Assembly (NCBI GenBank): GCA_938014885.1
Contig: CALLQI010000004.1
Location: 310,001-374,000 of the forward strand
DNA: 64,000 nt
DNA from: an uncultured bacterium
Lineage (GTDB): Bacteria > Planctomycetota > UBA8742 > UBA2392
Reading direction: 5' to 3'
A model generated the notes under the pieces. That model worked only from the letters and a program-made list of their open reading frames with translations, did not search any database and was not told where the DNA came from. Shown here in pieces: positions 8,944 to 18,400 of the stretch; position 1 is the stretch's first letter, and each line of letters begins with the position of its first letter. Made by a program: the position numbers and the translations under genes.

Positions 8944-8955
8944 TAGACTGGCGGC
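8944..8955 (+). promoter_or_regulatory. -10 box of a leaderless promoter (yidD)
   Basis: TAGACT at 8944-8949, preceded by TGC (an extended -10), is followed by six bases and the ATG at 8956. There is no Shine-Dalgarno. Confidence 0.65.
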
Positions 8956-9297
8956 ATGAAGGGATTTGACTTCGGCTACGCGGATCGAAAGGGCATGTCC
9001 CGGGTGTGGGCCATGCGCACGGCGCCGTTTCTGGGCCCGATCTGGCTGTACAAGAAGTACGTAAGCCCGGTGCTGCCGGGTGCATGCCGCCACCTGCCCA
9101 CGTGCAGCGAGTACACCTTCCAGGCCATCCGCCAACGCGGCGTGACGCAGGGGCTGGTGATGGGGACATGGCGACTGCTGCGCTGCCAGCCCTGGGGCAC
9201 CAGCGGCTACGATCCGGTTGAAGCCTTCCGCTGGCCTTGGGAGCCCAAGGTCCCCGGCGTGCATGACAGCGCACCTGATAAGGAAGGCCCGGGGTAG
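8956..9297 (+). CDS. yidD: Membrane protein insertion efficiency factor YidD
   Basis: A 113-residue YidD (UPF0161), a small amphipathic inner-membrane protein that helps YidC-dependent insertion. Family hallmarks are intact: LYKKYVSPVLPGACRHLPTC, then SEYTFQAIRQRGVTQGLVMG and RLLRCQPWGTSGYDPV, with the three conserved cysteines. It is a little longer than the common 70-90 residues because of about 20 extra residues at each end. It is not next to rpmH, rnpA or yidC, where yidD is often found. The start follows the TAGACT box by six bases, as in several other genes here. Confidence 0.93.
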   Translation: MKGFDFGYADRKGMSRVWAMRTAPFLGPIWLYKKYVSPVLPGACRHLPTCSEYTFQAIRQRGVTQGLVMGTWRLLRCQPWGTSGYDPVEAFRWPWEPKVPGVHDSAPDKEGPG

Positions 9298-9304
9298 CTG
9301 GCCG

Positions 9305-9420
9305 TGCTTCGGGTTTGGTGTCTGGTGCTTCGGCTACGGGTTTGGTGTCGCGAGTTTCGATCTTCGAGTTTCCATTCGCCAGACCCGAAACACGAATCCC
9401 CAATCCCCAATCCATAAGCT
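9305..9420. repeat. Heptanucleotide-phase degenerate tandem repeat
   Basis: Seven-base steps run from GGTTTGG, TGTCTGG, TGCTTCG, GCTACGG through GTTTCGA, TCTTCGA to GACCCGA, AACACGA, ATCCCCA, ATCCCCA. The left half is G/T-rich and the right half C/A-rich and partly complementary. The CCCCAAT unit equals the heptamer known from cyanobacterial STRR repeats. It fills most of the yidD-SDR gap. Confidence 0.8.
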
Positions 9421-9474
9421 TCCCATCGTTCAGGCCGGTTCCTACATTGCACGCGCAGAGCGCGGAGCGGTCAT

Positions 9475-10239
9475 ATGCCAAGGCTTGCGGGCAAGCGGGC
9501 ACTCATCACCGGTGGCGGCACCGGCATCGGGCGCGAAATCGCGCACGAGTTTCTGCAGCAGGGCGCCAAGGTCGTGATCTGTGGCCGCCGCCACGGGCCG
9601 CTTAAGGCCACCGTCGATGACCTGCGGCCGAAATTCCACGACTTTCATTTTGTCGAATGCGACGTCAGCGACCCCGCCGACGTGTCTGAGCTTGCGGCAC
9701 AGGTTGAAGGCAAACTCGGTGGCCTCGACATTCTGGTCAACAACGCCGGCTTGTCTGAGCGCGGCACTCTGGAAACCACGGAACTGAAGGTCTGGGACCG
9801 CGTCTTCAACGTCAACCTGCGCGGCGTGTTCATCGTGACCAAGGCCATGCTGCCGCTGCTGCGGAAGTCCGGCCGCGGTGCCTCGGTGCTCAACATTTCC
9901 AGCACGCTGGGCCAGCAGGCGGAAGAAGCGCAGCTGAGCTATGGCGTAAGCAAGGCCGCGCTGGACATGTTCACCCGTGCCTGCGCACTGGATTACGCGC
10001 CTGAGGGCATACGCTTCAACGCGATTGCGCCGGGCATCATCGACACGCCCATGCAGGACACCGCCAAGGGTGAACTTGGCTACCAGGAGTGGCGCTCGCA
10101 GATGGAACAGATGCACCCGATGAAGGCCATCGGCCTGCCCAAAGACGTCGCGGCCGCGGCCACCTTCCTGTGCAGTCCCGAAGCCGACTGGCTGACGGGG
10201 GTAATCCTGCCCGTAGACGGCGGCCTCACCGCGCGCTAG
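9475..10239 (+). CDS. Short-chain dehydrogenase/reductase (SDR)
   Basis: A 254-residue classical SDR. The NAD(P) motif is ALITGGGTGIGREIA (TGxxxGxG), with VICGRR after the second strand, which favours NADP(H). The NNAG motif (DILVNNAGLSERG), the catalytic Ser (LNISSTLG) and YxxxK (LSYGVSKAALDMF) are all present, and the end (DWLTGVILPVDGGLTAR) is the standard dimer-interface tail. The substrate cannot be told; sequences like this include 3-oxoacyl-ACP reductases and sugar or steroid dehydrogenases. A GGAGCGG site precedes the ATG. A TACATT box at 9447 region may be the promoter. It stands alone between two repeat blocks. Confidence 0.88.
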   Translation: MPRLAGKRALITGGGTGIGREIAHEFLQQGAKVVICGRRHGPLKATVDDLRPKFHDFHFVECDVSDPADVSELAAQVEGKLGGLDILVNNAGLSERGTLETTELKVWDRVFNVNLRGVFIVTKAMLPLLRKSGRGASVLNISSTLGQQAEEAQLSYGVSKAALDMFTRACALDYAPEGIRFNAIAPGIIDTPMQDTAKGELGYQEWRSQMEQMHPMKAIGLPKDVAAAATFLCSPEADWLTGVILPVDGGLTAR

Positions 10240-10261
10240 CGGGTAGCCAGTCTCAGCATGG

Positions 10262-10600
10262 CAACGGCATGGGAACCACTAAGGGCCACGAAGTACCACG
10301 AAGAACTACAAAGGCAAAGTTGGCTTCACTGCGAATGTGTTTTCACGCGGAGGCGCGCTGGCAGCTCTTGGCGCAGTTGGCCGCTAAACGCATCTCTCAA
10401 GTGGCCAAGGCGGCCTCACGCAACGTGGGCAGTGAACTCCCACTGCAAGCAACTCTGCCTGAACTTGCAGTTGCTGTTGAACACAAGGGTAGTTGCCGTT
10501 CTTCGTGGTTCTTAGTGGCCCTTAGTGGATAGACGCAGTTGCCGTTCTCTGCGACTCCGCGCCTCTGCGCGAGATTGCAGTTGCGGGGCTTCCCGTGGCA
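10262..10600 (+). repeat. Composite intergenic repeat, copy A, with 31-bp inverted repeats
   Basis: Arms at 10276-10306 and 10498-10528 are inverted and match at 29 of 31 positions; each consists of 9-bp units such as CCACTAAGG and CCACGAAG. Between them lie the 9-bp module CTTGGCGCAGTTGGCCGCTAA, the core GGCGGCCTCACGCAACGTG and other sequence. After the right arm follow GCAGTTGCCGTTCT and the 8-bp module CTCTGCGACTCCGCGCC. The arrangement matches copies B (11.8 kb) and C (7.9 kb, reverse). No coding sequence is convincing. Confidence 0.82.
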
Positions 10601-10991
10601 CAACTACGGGTTTCCTGACCGGAATTTTTTTGCCTGTGCTGAACCCGTGACCTTGGCGTTCGTTTGTAGTGGCATAGAGCGGTACGACGCTTTGAAACGA
10701 AACGCCGAGCACGGCCCACGCTTCAAAACGCCTCACCGCTCTCTCCTGGGGACATCCATGTCGCGCTTGGCAGCGGTCGCCGAAAGGGCAACCGCCGCCT
10801 CAGGCCGCGGTCTGCAAAGGCCCAAGCCAGCCGGCAGGATCCTCGAGGAGGGGGGACCCAAGAACACCAGAGTCACCGTCGAATCACTGTGGAAGGCGTG
10901 CACCCTTCCACGCAGCCCAGGCGCGCGGCCGCCGCGAGAGCACTCGCGTCCGCCACAGGCCTGCGCACGACCGCAGCCCAACTTGCAGTAA
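10601..10991. other. Intergenic stretch with no recognised feature
   Basis: Open frames exist on both strands because of high GC, but none shows a start site, a recognisable domain or the codon pattern of neighbouring genes. It may be decayed sequence. Confidence 0.4.
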
Positions 10992-11068
10992 GATCAGGGG
11001 CGCCTCGGCCCCTGATCGCCCCGGGAGCGGGGGAGGCACGGTGCCTCCCCCGTTTGTATTTGCGCGGG
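10992..11068 (+). terminator. Tandem hairpins; copy 1 of a 56-bp direct repeat
   Basis: A first hairpin (GATCAGGGGC, loop, GCCCCTGATC; 10992-11017) is followed by a second, CGGGGGAGGC-ACGGT-GCCTCCCCCG, and then TTTGTATTT, the layout of a rho-independent terminator read on the plus strand. Positions 11013-11068 are identical to 11728-11783. The two copies flank one small gene on the opposite strand. Confidence 0.75.
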
Positions 11069-11202
11069 GCACGTCGGAGAAACGCTTGCCTTCCGGGCGC
11101 GCAACGACGTTCCAGTGCAACGCAGGCGCTGCCCAGGCTCACGCCCCGCGCGATCCTCCAAACCGGCGATGAGTAGCGTCCTGCAGTTGCCGACGGAGAA
11201 CT

Positions 11203-11592
11203 CTACGGGACGTGAACGGAGTCGACTTCCATCCGATAACCGCCACCAGCGACTTCAAACACGCGGACGCTGAGGCAGAGATCGCTATTGCCCGACTCCT
11301 TGGTCCACAGGTCAACCAATACCTCCCAGTGGGTTTCCGTCCATTGGGCAACCGAGCTGCTCCATGTAGCCTCAGGAAGGTCAATCAGCGCTTCACGATA
11401 CTGTGCGAGATACGCCTTGATCTGCTCTTGGGTTCTACGACTAACGGAACTCACAAAGGGTAGGTCGCTCAATGCGAAGTCACCGGCCGCAAGTCTCTTC
11501 ACGATGTCGCGCAGTAAGCGGCGCCACTCAAGCGGAATGGGATGCGCCCTGTTCAGGTCTTTGCTCGGAGAGCTTGGAGACTCCGTGGACAT
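11203..11592 (-). CDS. Small protein of unknown function, flanked by identical repeats
   Basis: A 129-residue protein without signal peptide or membrane segment. After a Ser/Pro-rich start it has a helical part (EWRRLLRDIVKRLAAGDFAL, then RRTQEQIKAYLAQYREALID) and a beta part with EVLVDLWTKESGNSDLCLSV and the C-terminal YRMEVDSVHVP. This resembles a family of small uncharacterised bacterial proteins (I think the DUF7668 group, from memory only). The start at 11592 is chosen for the AGGAACC upstream. The codon use looks less GC-biased than neighbouring genes (for example more TCT, CTT and GAA in mixed positions). It lies between two identical 56-bp terminator-like repeats, which may mean it moved in as a unit. 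Confidence 0.65.
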   Translation of the reverse strand: MSTESPSSPSKDLNRAHPIPLEWRRLLRDIVKRLAAGDFALSDLPFVSSVSRRTQEQIKAYLAQYREALIDLPEATWSSSVAQWTETHWEVLVDLWTKESGNSDLCLSVRVFEVAGGGYRMEVDSVHVP

Positions 11593-11727
11593 GCATGGTT
11601 CCTGCGGATTCGCGGGTCGTGCGCACACTTTGTTGGTGCGCAGTCGCTGGCGGCATTCCCCTCTTCTGCACCTTCTGCTGACCCCAGAGTCTAGCGCGTT
11701 GGCACGCCGGCAACCAACACCCAACAT

Positions 11728-11783
11728 TGATCGCCCCGGGAGCGGGGGAGGCACGGTGCCTCCCCCGTTTGTATTTGCGCGGG
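11728..11783 (+). terminator. Copy 2 of the 56-bp terminator-like direct repeat
   Basis: This copy is identical to 11013-11068 over 56 bp, including the hairpin CGGGGGAGGC-ACGGT-GCCTCCCCCG and the following TTTGTATTTG. It lacks the additional upstream hairpin of copy 1 and lies upstream of the small minus-strand gene. Confidence 0.75.
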
Positions 11784-11789
11784 CCGACT

Positions 11790-12120
11790 CACGGCAACAG
11801 CTTGGGAACCACGGGTAGACACGGATAACGGCAACAGCGTACTCGCGCGGAGGCGCGGAGAAATGCGTTGCAGTTCTTGGCGCACTGGGCGTACTTGGCG
11901 GTTAAGCGTTCTTCTCAAGAGCCCACGGCGGCCTCTCGCAATGTTCGCAAAGCTCGCTGCGAACTTGCAGCTGCAGTTAAAACCAGATGCAGCTGCCCTT
12001 CTTAGTGGTTCTTCGTGGCGCTTCGCGGAAAGAAGCAGTTACCGTTCTCTGCGTCTCCGCGTCTCCGCGCGAGATTGCATTTGCCGTGTATCTACCCGCC
12101 GCTGGCGGGCGTCCCCAGCC
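11790..12120 (+). repeat. Composite intergenic repeat, copy B
   Basis: The order is GGAACCACGGGTAGACACGG, the linker ACGGCAAC, CGCGCGGAGGCGCGGAG, the 9-bp module TTGGCGCACTGGGCGTACTT, the core CGGCGGCCTCTCGCAATG, inverted CTTAGTGGTTCTTCGTGGCG units, AGTTACCGTTCT and the 8-bp module CTCTGCGTCTCCGCGTCTCC. It is collinear with copy A. The hairpin CCCGCC-GCT-GGCGGG follows near 12100. The rest of the gap up to 12200 shows nothing else. Confidence 0.82.
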
Positions 12121-12200
12121 TTTCGGCCGGGGCTCTGGTTCGCTTCGTCAGGATATGCGGTTGGCCGTCCTTCTGGAGATGCCAGTGTCGCGACGGCTGC

Positions 12201-12212
12201 TAGACTCGCGCC
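12201..12212 (+). promoter_or_regulatory. -10 box of a leaderless promoter (addB)
   Basis: TGC-TAGACT (TAGACT at 12201-12206) is followed by six bases and the ATG at 12213, with no Shine-Dalgarno. It is the same box and spacing as before yidD and the GrpB gene. Confidence 0.65.
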
Positions 12213-15200
12213 ATGCCGAGCATGGAACTTCTGCGGGTTCCGTTTTCTGCCGACGTGGACGACTTTGTCGCCACGCGGCTGGCCGCGGCCGCGCGCTCGG
12301 TGCCTGAGCTGGATGCCTGCCCGGTCGTGTACCTTACGCATACTGATCGTCGCGGCCGCATGATTGCCCGGCGCGCCGGTGAACACTTCCCGCGCGGCAC
12401 GCCTGAGTACGTGGCGCGCAAGCTGCTGCATCGCTTTGAGCCCGCGTGGCTGCCGATCACGGATGTCGAGCGCGACTTCGCGTTCTTTGCCGCGCTGGCC
12501 GAGGCCTTGCAGGCCACGGGCGAAAACCGCCGCGCTGGCCGCCCGATGGTCGATGAGCTGCTGGCCGCGCACCGCAGGCTAAGCCAGGCGCTGCCGCCTT
12601 CGCAGCGCACGCCCAATGCGCTGGCCGCCTGGACCCGCGAACTTGGCCCGCGCGGCCGCCTGCTGCATGAGGTCATCATCCGCTACCAGACGCAGCTCGG
12701 CAGTCGCTACGAGCCCGAAGACGCGAGCTGGCTGGTAGCCGAACGCATGGCCGCCTGGGACTTCGCCCCGGCACTGGTGATCGTCGATGACCTTGACCGC
12801 GTAAACCCCGCCCGCCGCGCGCTGTTGCAGGCTTTGTGCGGCCGGGCCTCACAGGTACTGTTCGTGCTGCGCGGGATTCGCGAAAGCGACCAGCTGGGCT
12901 CGATGCTTGAGTTCGTGGCCGACGCGCACCTCCAGCAACAGGAAATCGTGCTGCAAGGCGGCGGCAGCGTATTGCCCGAGCGCGAGTGGCCGACCCGCGC
13001 GGGCTCACACCTCGCCGATGCCTGGCTTGCCGGGGCGCCCGTCAGCGACCCACGGCTGACACTGCTGCGACCCTCAAGCCGCGAATCCGAGGTGCGTGAG
13101 GCCGCCCGCGCGATCAAGCGTGCAGCCGCGCAGGGCGTGCCGCTGCGCGACATCGGCGTGGCAATGCCCGCCATGGGCAAGTACCGCGAATTGATTGTCG
13201 AGCAGTTCACGAACTCAGGCATTCCGTTCGACGCGCCATTTGAAGTGCCGCTGGACCAGGTGACGCCGGTGGCCGCGACGATTGATTTCCTGCGCTGCGC
13301 CGTGGGCGGCCTTGAGCGGCTGGAGTTGCTGGACGCGCTGGCATCGCCCTTTGCCCGTTTCGCTGCCGACGACGAAGCCGCGCGGCTGACGCGGCTTGAG
13401 GCGCTGGGCAACGAAACCCGTGAGGCCTACATCGTGGGCGGGCGCGACCCGCAGCGCGACTGGCTTGGCAAGCTGCCTGCGGGCTCGGCTTCGGCCGCGT
13501 TCCTGGACAAGCTGCTGCCGCTGTTGACGCCACTGTGCGCGCGCCGCGCCGGTGCCGCCGACTATGTGTCGCAGGTGATCACGCTGCATGAGGCAATGCA
13601 GGTGCGCGCCGTGTGCCGCGCCGACACCGGCCCCGGTGCCGCCATGCGGGCCGAGGCCGAGCACGAGTGGCGCAACCTGCTGGCGCAGATGCAGGCTGAG
13701 TTCACGCGCGCGAGCAACCCGGTGCTGCCGGTGGCCGACGTGCTGCGCGCACTGGTCGAGCAAGCACGTACCCGCGCCGTGCGCGCGCCGGAGCTTGCGG
13801 ATGACCGCGTGCAGGTGCTGGGCCTGCGCGAGTTGCGCGGCAGCAGCTTCCGGCGGCTGATTGTGCTGGGACTTGCCGACACCGACCTGCCGCTGGGCGC
13901 CGAGGAGTCGATGTTCCTGCCTGAAACGCGGCTTGACGCGCTGGCGACGAAGCTAGGCCGCGCGGTCGCGACTGAGCTGTGCCGCCCGGTCGATACCGCG
14001 CACCAGGCGGGCTACCTGTACGCGCACATGCTGCTGGCGGCCGGCGAGTCACTTACGCTTAGCCTGCCCGCCGCCGAGCGCGACACGCCCTTTGTGCCCG
14101 CATCCGTGCACGCGCGCCTGCTGCGTTGCGCCGGTATCACCGCGCCGGACCAGCTGATCGGCACACGAACTGACGTGCCCGCGACTTCGCCCGACGACTA
14201 CGCGGTGCAGGTCGCACACGCGCTGTGCGACCTTGAATTGCGCGACGCCCGCCCCGCATCACGGCTGCCGCTGGGGGCCGTGGCGCGCAAGGGCCTGCGT
14301 GGCCGGGTGATTGAGCTTGCGCGGGGCGACATGGCGGCCGCGGCCGGCGAATACGAGGGCGCAACCGGCGAGCTGCCGGCGCTGGCGACGCGCTTTGCGC
14401 TTGAGGGCGACGACCGCCGCGCGTTTTCGCCCAGCCAGCTTGACACCTACGCGGCCTGCCCGATGCGCTTCTGGTCGCGCTACGTGCTGGGCGTAAAGGT
14501 CACCGAAGAACCCACGCTGGACACGCGGCCCAACGCTGTCGGCACGTTCCTGCACGAAGTGTTCGAGCGTTTCGTGCTGTTGCTGCGCCGCCACGCGGGC
14601 CAGCCCGACGTGCTGCCTGATCCCGTGACGCGCAAGCCGGTCAGCCTGGCTGCCATCGGCGGCAAAGGCGCGCGAGAGCTTGGACTGCGCCTGATGGGCC
14701 AGGCGTTTGGGCAGGCCTCGCGGTCAGGCTACACCGAAGGCCCGTTCTGGGACGGCGTGAAACGGCTGGTGGCGGCGGGCCTTCCCGGCGAGCCCGACCT
14801 GGGGCTGGGGCAAGGGCTTCTTTCGCGCTTTGTGGACTTTGAGCTGGCGCGCAACGAAGCGGGCTTTGGCGTGCGCTTCGTGGAATTCAGCTTCGGCATG
14901 GGCAAGCAGCCCACGCCCGACGCGCCCGACGTCGTGCCCGACATGCTTGAGCTGCCGGTGCCCGGCGGCACGATCCCGCTGATGGGCAGCGTTGATCGCG
15001 TCGACGAAGGCCCCGACGGCCTTTGCATCCTCGATTACAAGACAGGCGGCGCCCGCACCGCCGCCGAAATCCGCGACGGCAAGGCGTTTCAGCTTCCCGC
15101 GTACCTGGCCGCGATTTCCGACGTGGCCGAAAGTGCGCCCAGCGGCATGGGCTACGTGTCCGTGCCGGCATCCGGCAGCCCGGAGCTTGTCGATGTCACG

Positions 15201-15485
15201 CAAACCCGCAACAAGCCTGCATTCGACGTGCATGAGCTGGTGACGCAGCATCTGCCCCGGCGGCTTGGCGCGATGCTCAGCGCCATGCGCGGCGGCCTGT
15301 ACCCGCACGTGCCCTTCAAGCAAAGCAAGTGGCCGTGCAAGCATTGCGAGTACGCCCAAACCTGCGCGCGCCGCGACGAAGTGATCGAGGAACGCAGCCG
15401 CCGCAACGAAAGCGGCCAGGGCCAGCCCGGCCTGTACCTGCCCGACAGCCCGCCCGGCAAGCCTGACAACGGGGGTGAGGCATGA
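12213..15485 (+). CDS. addB: AddB-like helicase-nuclease subunit (PD-(D/E)XK nuclease)
   Basis: A 1090-residue partner of AddA in the AddAB double-strand-break resection complex. The N-terminal two-thirds has an inactive helicase-like fold (VIVDDLDRVNPARRALLQAL; LRELRGSSFRRLIVLGLADT) without a clear Walker A. The C-terminal RecB-type nuclease shows GTFLHEVFERF, GSVDRVDEGPDGLCILDYKT and a lysine after the acidic pair. Four cysteines for the AddB iron-sulfur staple are present: C749 (YAACPMRFW) and C1042, C1045, C1051 (CKHCEYAQTC), with the family's C-x2-C-x5-C spacing. The gene overlaps addA by 4 bp (ATGA), so the two are translated together. N-terminal Walker A loss means ATPase activity would come only from AddA. 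Confidence 0.85.
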   Translation: MPSMELLRVPFSADVDDFVATRLAAAARSVPELDACPVVYLTHTDRRGRMIARRAGEHFPRGTPEYVARKLLHRFEPAWLPITDVERDFAFFAALAEALQATGENRRAGRPMVDELLAAHRRLSQALPPSQRTPNALAAWTRELGPRGRLLHEVIIRYQTQLGSRYEPEDASWLVAERMAAWDFAPALVIVDDLDRVNPARRALLQALCGRASQVLFVLRGIRESDQLGSMLEFVADAHLQQQEIVLQGGGSVLPEREWPTRAGSHLADAWLAGAPVSDPRLTLLRPSSRESEVREAARAIKRAAAQGVPLRDIGVAMPAMGKYRELIVEQFTNSGIPFDAPFEVPLDQVTPVAATIDFLRCAVGGLERLELLDALASPFARFAADDEAARLTRLEALGNETREAYIVGGRDPQRDWLGKLPAGSASAAFLDKLLPLLTPLCARRAGAADYVSQVITLHEAMQVRAVCRADTGPGAAMRAEAEHEWRNLLAQMQAEFTRASNPVLPVADVLRALVEQARTRAVRAPELADDRVQVLGLRELRGSSFRRLIVLGLADTDLPLGAEESMFLPETRLDALATKLGRAVATELCRPVDTAHQAGYLYAHMLLAAGESLTLSLPAAERDTPFVPASVHARLLRCAGITAPDQLIGTRTDVPATSPDDYAVQVAHALCDLELRDARPASRLPLGAVARKGLRGRVIELARGDMAAAAGEYEGATGELPALATRFALEGDDRRAFSPSQLDTYAACPMRFWSRYVLGVKVTEEPTLDTRPNAVGTFLHEVFERFVLLLRRHAGQPDVLPDPVTRKPVSLAAIGGKGARELGLRLMGQAFGQASRSGYTEGPFWDGVKRLVAAGLPGEPDLGLGQGLLSRFVDFELARNEAGFGVRFVEFSFGMGKQPTPDAPDVVPDMLELPVPGGTIPLMGSVDRVDEGPDGLCILDYKTGGARTAAEIRDGKAFQLPAYLAAISDVAESAPSGMGYVSVPASGSPELVDVTQTRNKPAFDVHELVTQHLPRRLGAMLSAMRGGLYPHVPFKQSKWPCKHCEYAQTCARRDEVIEERSRRNESGQGQPGLYLPDSPPGKPDNGGEA

Positions 15486-18400
15486 ACGCCCCGGCCTCAA
15501 CGAACAAGCTCAACGACGGCCAACGCGCGGCGCTGTGCCTGGGGCGCGACCTGTTGGTCAGCGCAGGCGCCGGTGCCGGCAAGACACAAGTGCTGGGCCT
15601 GCGCGTGCTGGCGATCCTGGAAGAAGGCCGCGCCACGATTGACCAGATTGTCGCCTTCACCTTCACCGACAAGGCCGCCGCCGAAATGCGCGAGCGCGTT
15701 CAGCGCCTGCTGCACGAACGCATCACCGAGCTTGAGGCCGCCAACGCGCCCGAGCGCCTGCTGCGTCTGCAACGCGCGTCGCATGATTTCGCGCGCAACC
15801 GCATCAGCACCGTGCACGCCTTTTGCTATCGGCTGCTGCGCGAGTTCGCGTGGGAGGCGGGGCTTGAGCCCGGGGTCGCGCTGCTGGATGAACGGGCGCA
15901 AGCGCTGGCCCTCGAAACTGCAAGCCGCCGCGTGCTGCTGCAAACCCGCGAAGACGACGATGCCGAACTTTCGAGTGCTCTGGTGCGGCTGGGCACTGCC
16001 GTGCGCCTGTATTCGCTGACCGACGCGCTGGAGTGGCTGATCCGCAACCGGCTGGCGGCGCAGGGTGCGTTGCAGCGCGCCTGCGACGCATGGGCCGATC
16101 CGGACGCAGAAATTGCCCGACGTCGTGCTGCCTATGACGAGTTGCTGGGTGATTCGATGCGCGCGGTGCTGGCCCAGCTGGGCAAGCTGAACATGGCGTC
16201 CGCGGCCAAGGCGCCGCCAGGCGACAAGCTGCGTGAGGCCATGGAAGACGTCAACGCCGTGCTGCCGAACGCATCGCCGCGCAGACTGGCCGAGCTGCTG
16301 TTTACCAGCGGCGGCCCCAAGAAGTTCACCACCACCGGCAGCAAGAAGAGCTGGGCCCATGACCTGAAGGCGCTCGATGCCAACCGCGCTGCTTTGGCGG
16401 CGGCAGCCATGGCGCTGGCACAACTTGACCCTTCGCTGCTCAAGTACGAATTCGATGAAGCACACGAGCGCCGCTGCGGCCTGTGCCTGCTTGATCTACA
16501 CACCGTGTTCAGCCGCGCGCTGCCCGCTTACCGTGAAGCCTGCGCGGGCGGGCTGGACTTCACCGACCTCGAAGACGGCGCGATCCGCCTGCTGGAAACG
16601 CAGCCCGAGCTGCGCGCCGAAATCTGCGCCCGCGCGCGCTACATCCTGATCGACGAATTCCAGGACACCAACCCCACGCAAGCGCAACTGTTCAGGCTGC
16701 TGACGCAGGACGCGCACGAACCGGGCCGCCTGTTCATGGTCGGCGACGCCAAGCAAAGCATCTACGGCTTCCGTGGCAGCGATGTGCGCGTGTTCAACCA
16801 CGCCATCAGCGAAGTGCCGGCGCGCAACGCCGGCGTGGCCGATCAGCCCATGCAACTCCCGTGGGGCCTTGCGTGCGCCGATACGCCCGAGCGCCGGGGC
16901 GGCATCGTGCGGCTTGAGCACAACTACCGCACCGTGGCCCCGCTGCTGCAACTGGGCAACGGCATCTTTCGCGGCGTCTTCAATACCGGCGAACCGCTGC
17001 GCGACTTTGACGCGGCACCACAGGACATGCTTCCCGGCCGCGAGAAGCCGCCGCTTGGCGCGCCCACCCTCCGGCCCGCCGAATTGCACCTGTTGCAGGC
17101 CAAGCGCCGCACCGGCGCTGGTACTGGCGATGACCCCGACCACGTTGAAGCGCGCGACGACGATGAGGCCGAACTGGCGGCCCAGCGCGCCCGTGCACTG
17201 CACGACGAAGGCCTTGCCTGGAAAGACATCGCGATCCTGGCCCGGCGCGGCACGATTGCGGGCGAGTATCGCAGCGCGTTTGCGCGCCATGGTATTCCGC
17301 TGGTGCTGGCCGGTTCACGCGGGCTGCTGGCGACGACCGAATTGCTTGATTGCTTCAACCTGCTGGCGGCGCTGTCCAACCCGGGCCATGACCTGGCGGT
17401 GCTGGGCCTGCTGCGTTCACCGTTTGCGTCGGTGTCGGACCGTGACCTGACGCAACTGGCGCTGGCTGCCAAGTCGCGGGGCCTGCTGCAACGGGCGCGC
17501 GAGTGGGCCGACAAACCCGCCCATTTGGCTGAGTTTATCGAGGCCTTTGACGACTTGCGCTCGCGCGCCGGGCGCGAATCACCGGCGCTGCTGCTGGCCG
17601 AGGCCGTCTCGAAACTCGGCTATCCGCTCGCCATCGGCTGCGGCCACGAGGCCGGGCAGCGGCTGGCGAACCTTGAGCGCGTGCTGTCGCTGGTACGCGA
17701 ATTGCAGCGCGAGCGCCCGTCACTGGCGGCACTGGTGCGCGAACTGGCCACCCGCATCGAGCGCGGCGACGACGAGCTGCAGGGCATTCCCGACAGCGGC
17801 ACCGACGGCGTGCGCTTCATGACCGTGCACGGCAGCAAGGGGCTTGAGTTTCCGGCGGTGATCGTGCCTGACATCGGCGGGCAGGGGGGCGGCTTCGGCG
17901 GGCCAATGCTGCGCGACTTTCCGCCCGACGAAGCGCCCCAGGGCATCTGGCTGCCGTCGCTGGCTGAAGACACGCGCGGCAAGGCACGGCCCGACTTCAT
18001 GGCCTGGCGCCACGCCACGGAATCTGCCGAACGCGACGCCGCCGAATCGCGACGCGTGCTGTACGTGGCGTTCACGCGCGCGGCCGAGCGGCTGGTGCTG
18101 ATCGGCAGCATCGGCGACATCTTCGAAGGCGAACGCTGGGCGCAGCAGTTGTGCGGGGCACTAGGGGTCGCGTCGCGCGACGACGAATCGCCCAACCCGG
18201 CGCTGTGGCTGCACTGGGCCACCCCGCCGCAGCGCGTGGAGGCCCGCACCACGCAGCCCCACCAGCAGCGCATCACGCAGGCACTGGCCCACGGCGCGCT
18301 GCCGTTGCCCGTGGTGCCCGACGCCTCTTTGCTGGGCGCGCTCGGCACCGCGCGCGAACGCGGCCGCAGCTACGACCCCGAATCGGCCGAGTTCGGCACA

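Noticed and set aside
8222..9502. Long minus-strand frame covering yidD antisense
   Set aside because: The signal peptide starts at 8761 with a good GGAG before it. The upstream part overlaps yidD and a heptamer repeat and has no coding signs.
10539..10991. Open frame of 150 codons in the repeat-rich gap
   Set aside because: It begins inside an 8-bp repeat, has no start site, and its amino acid composition (Arg/Pro-rich) is that of non-coding high-GC sequence.
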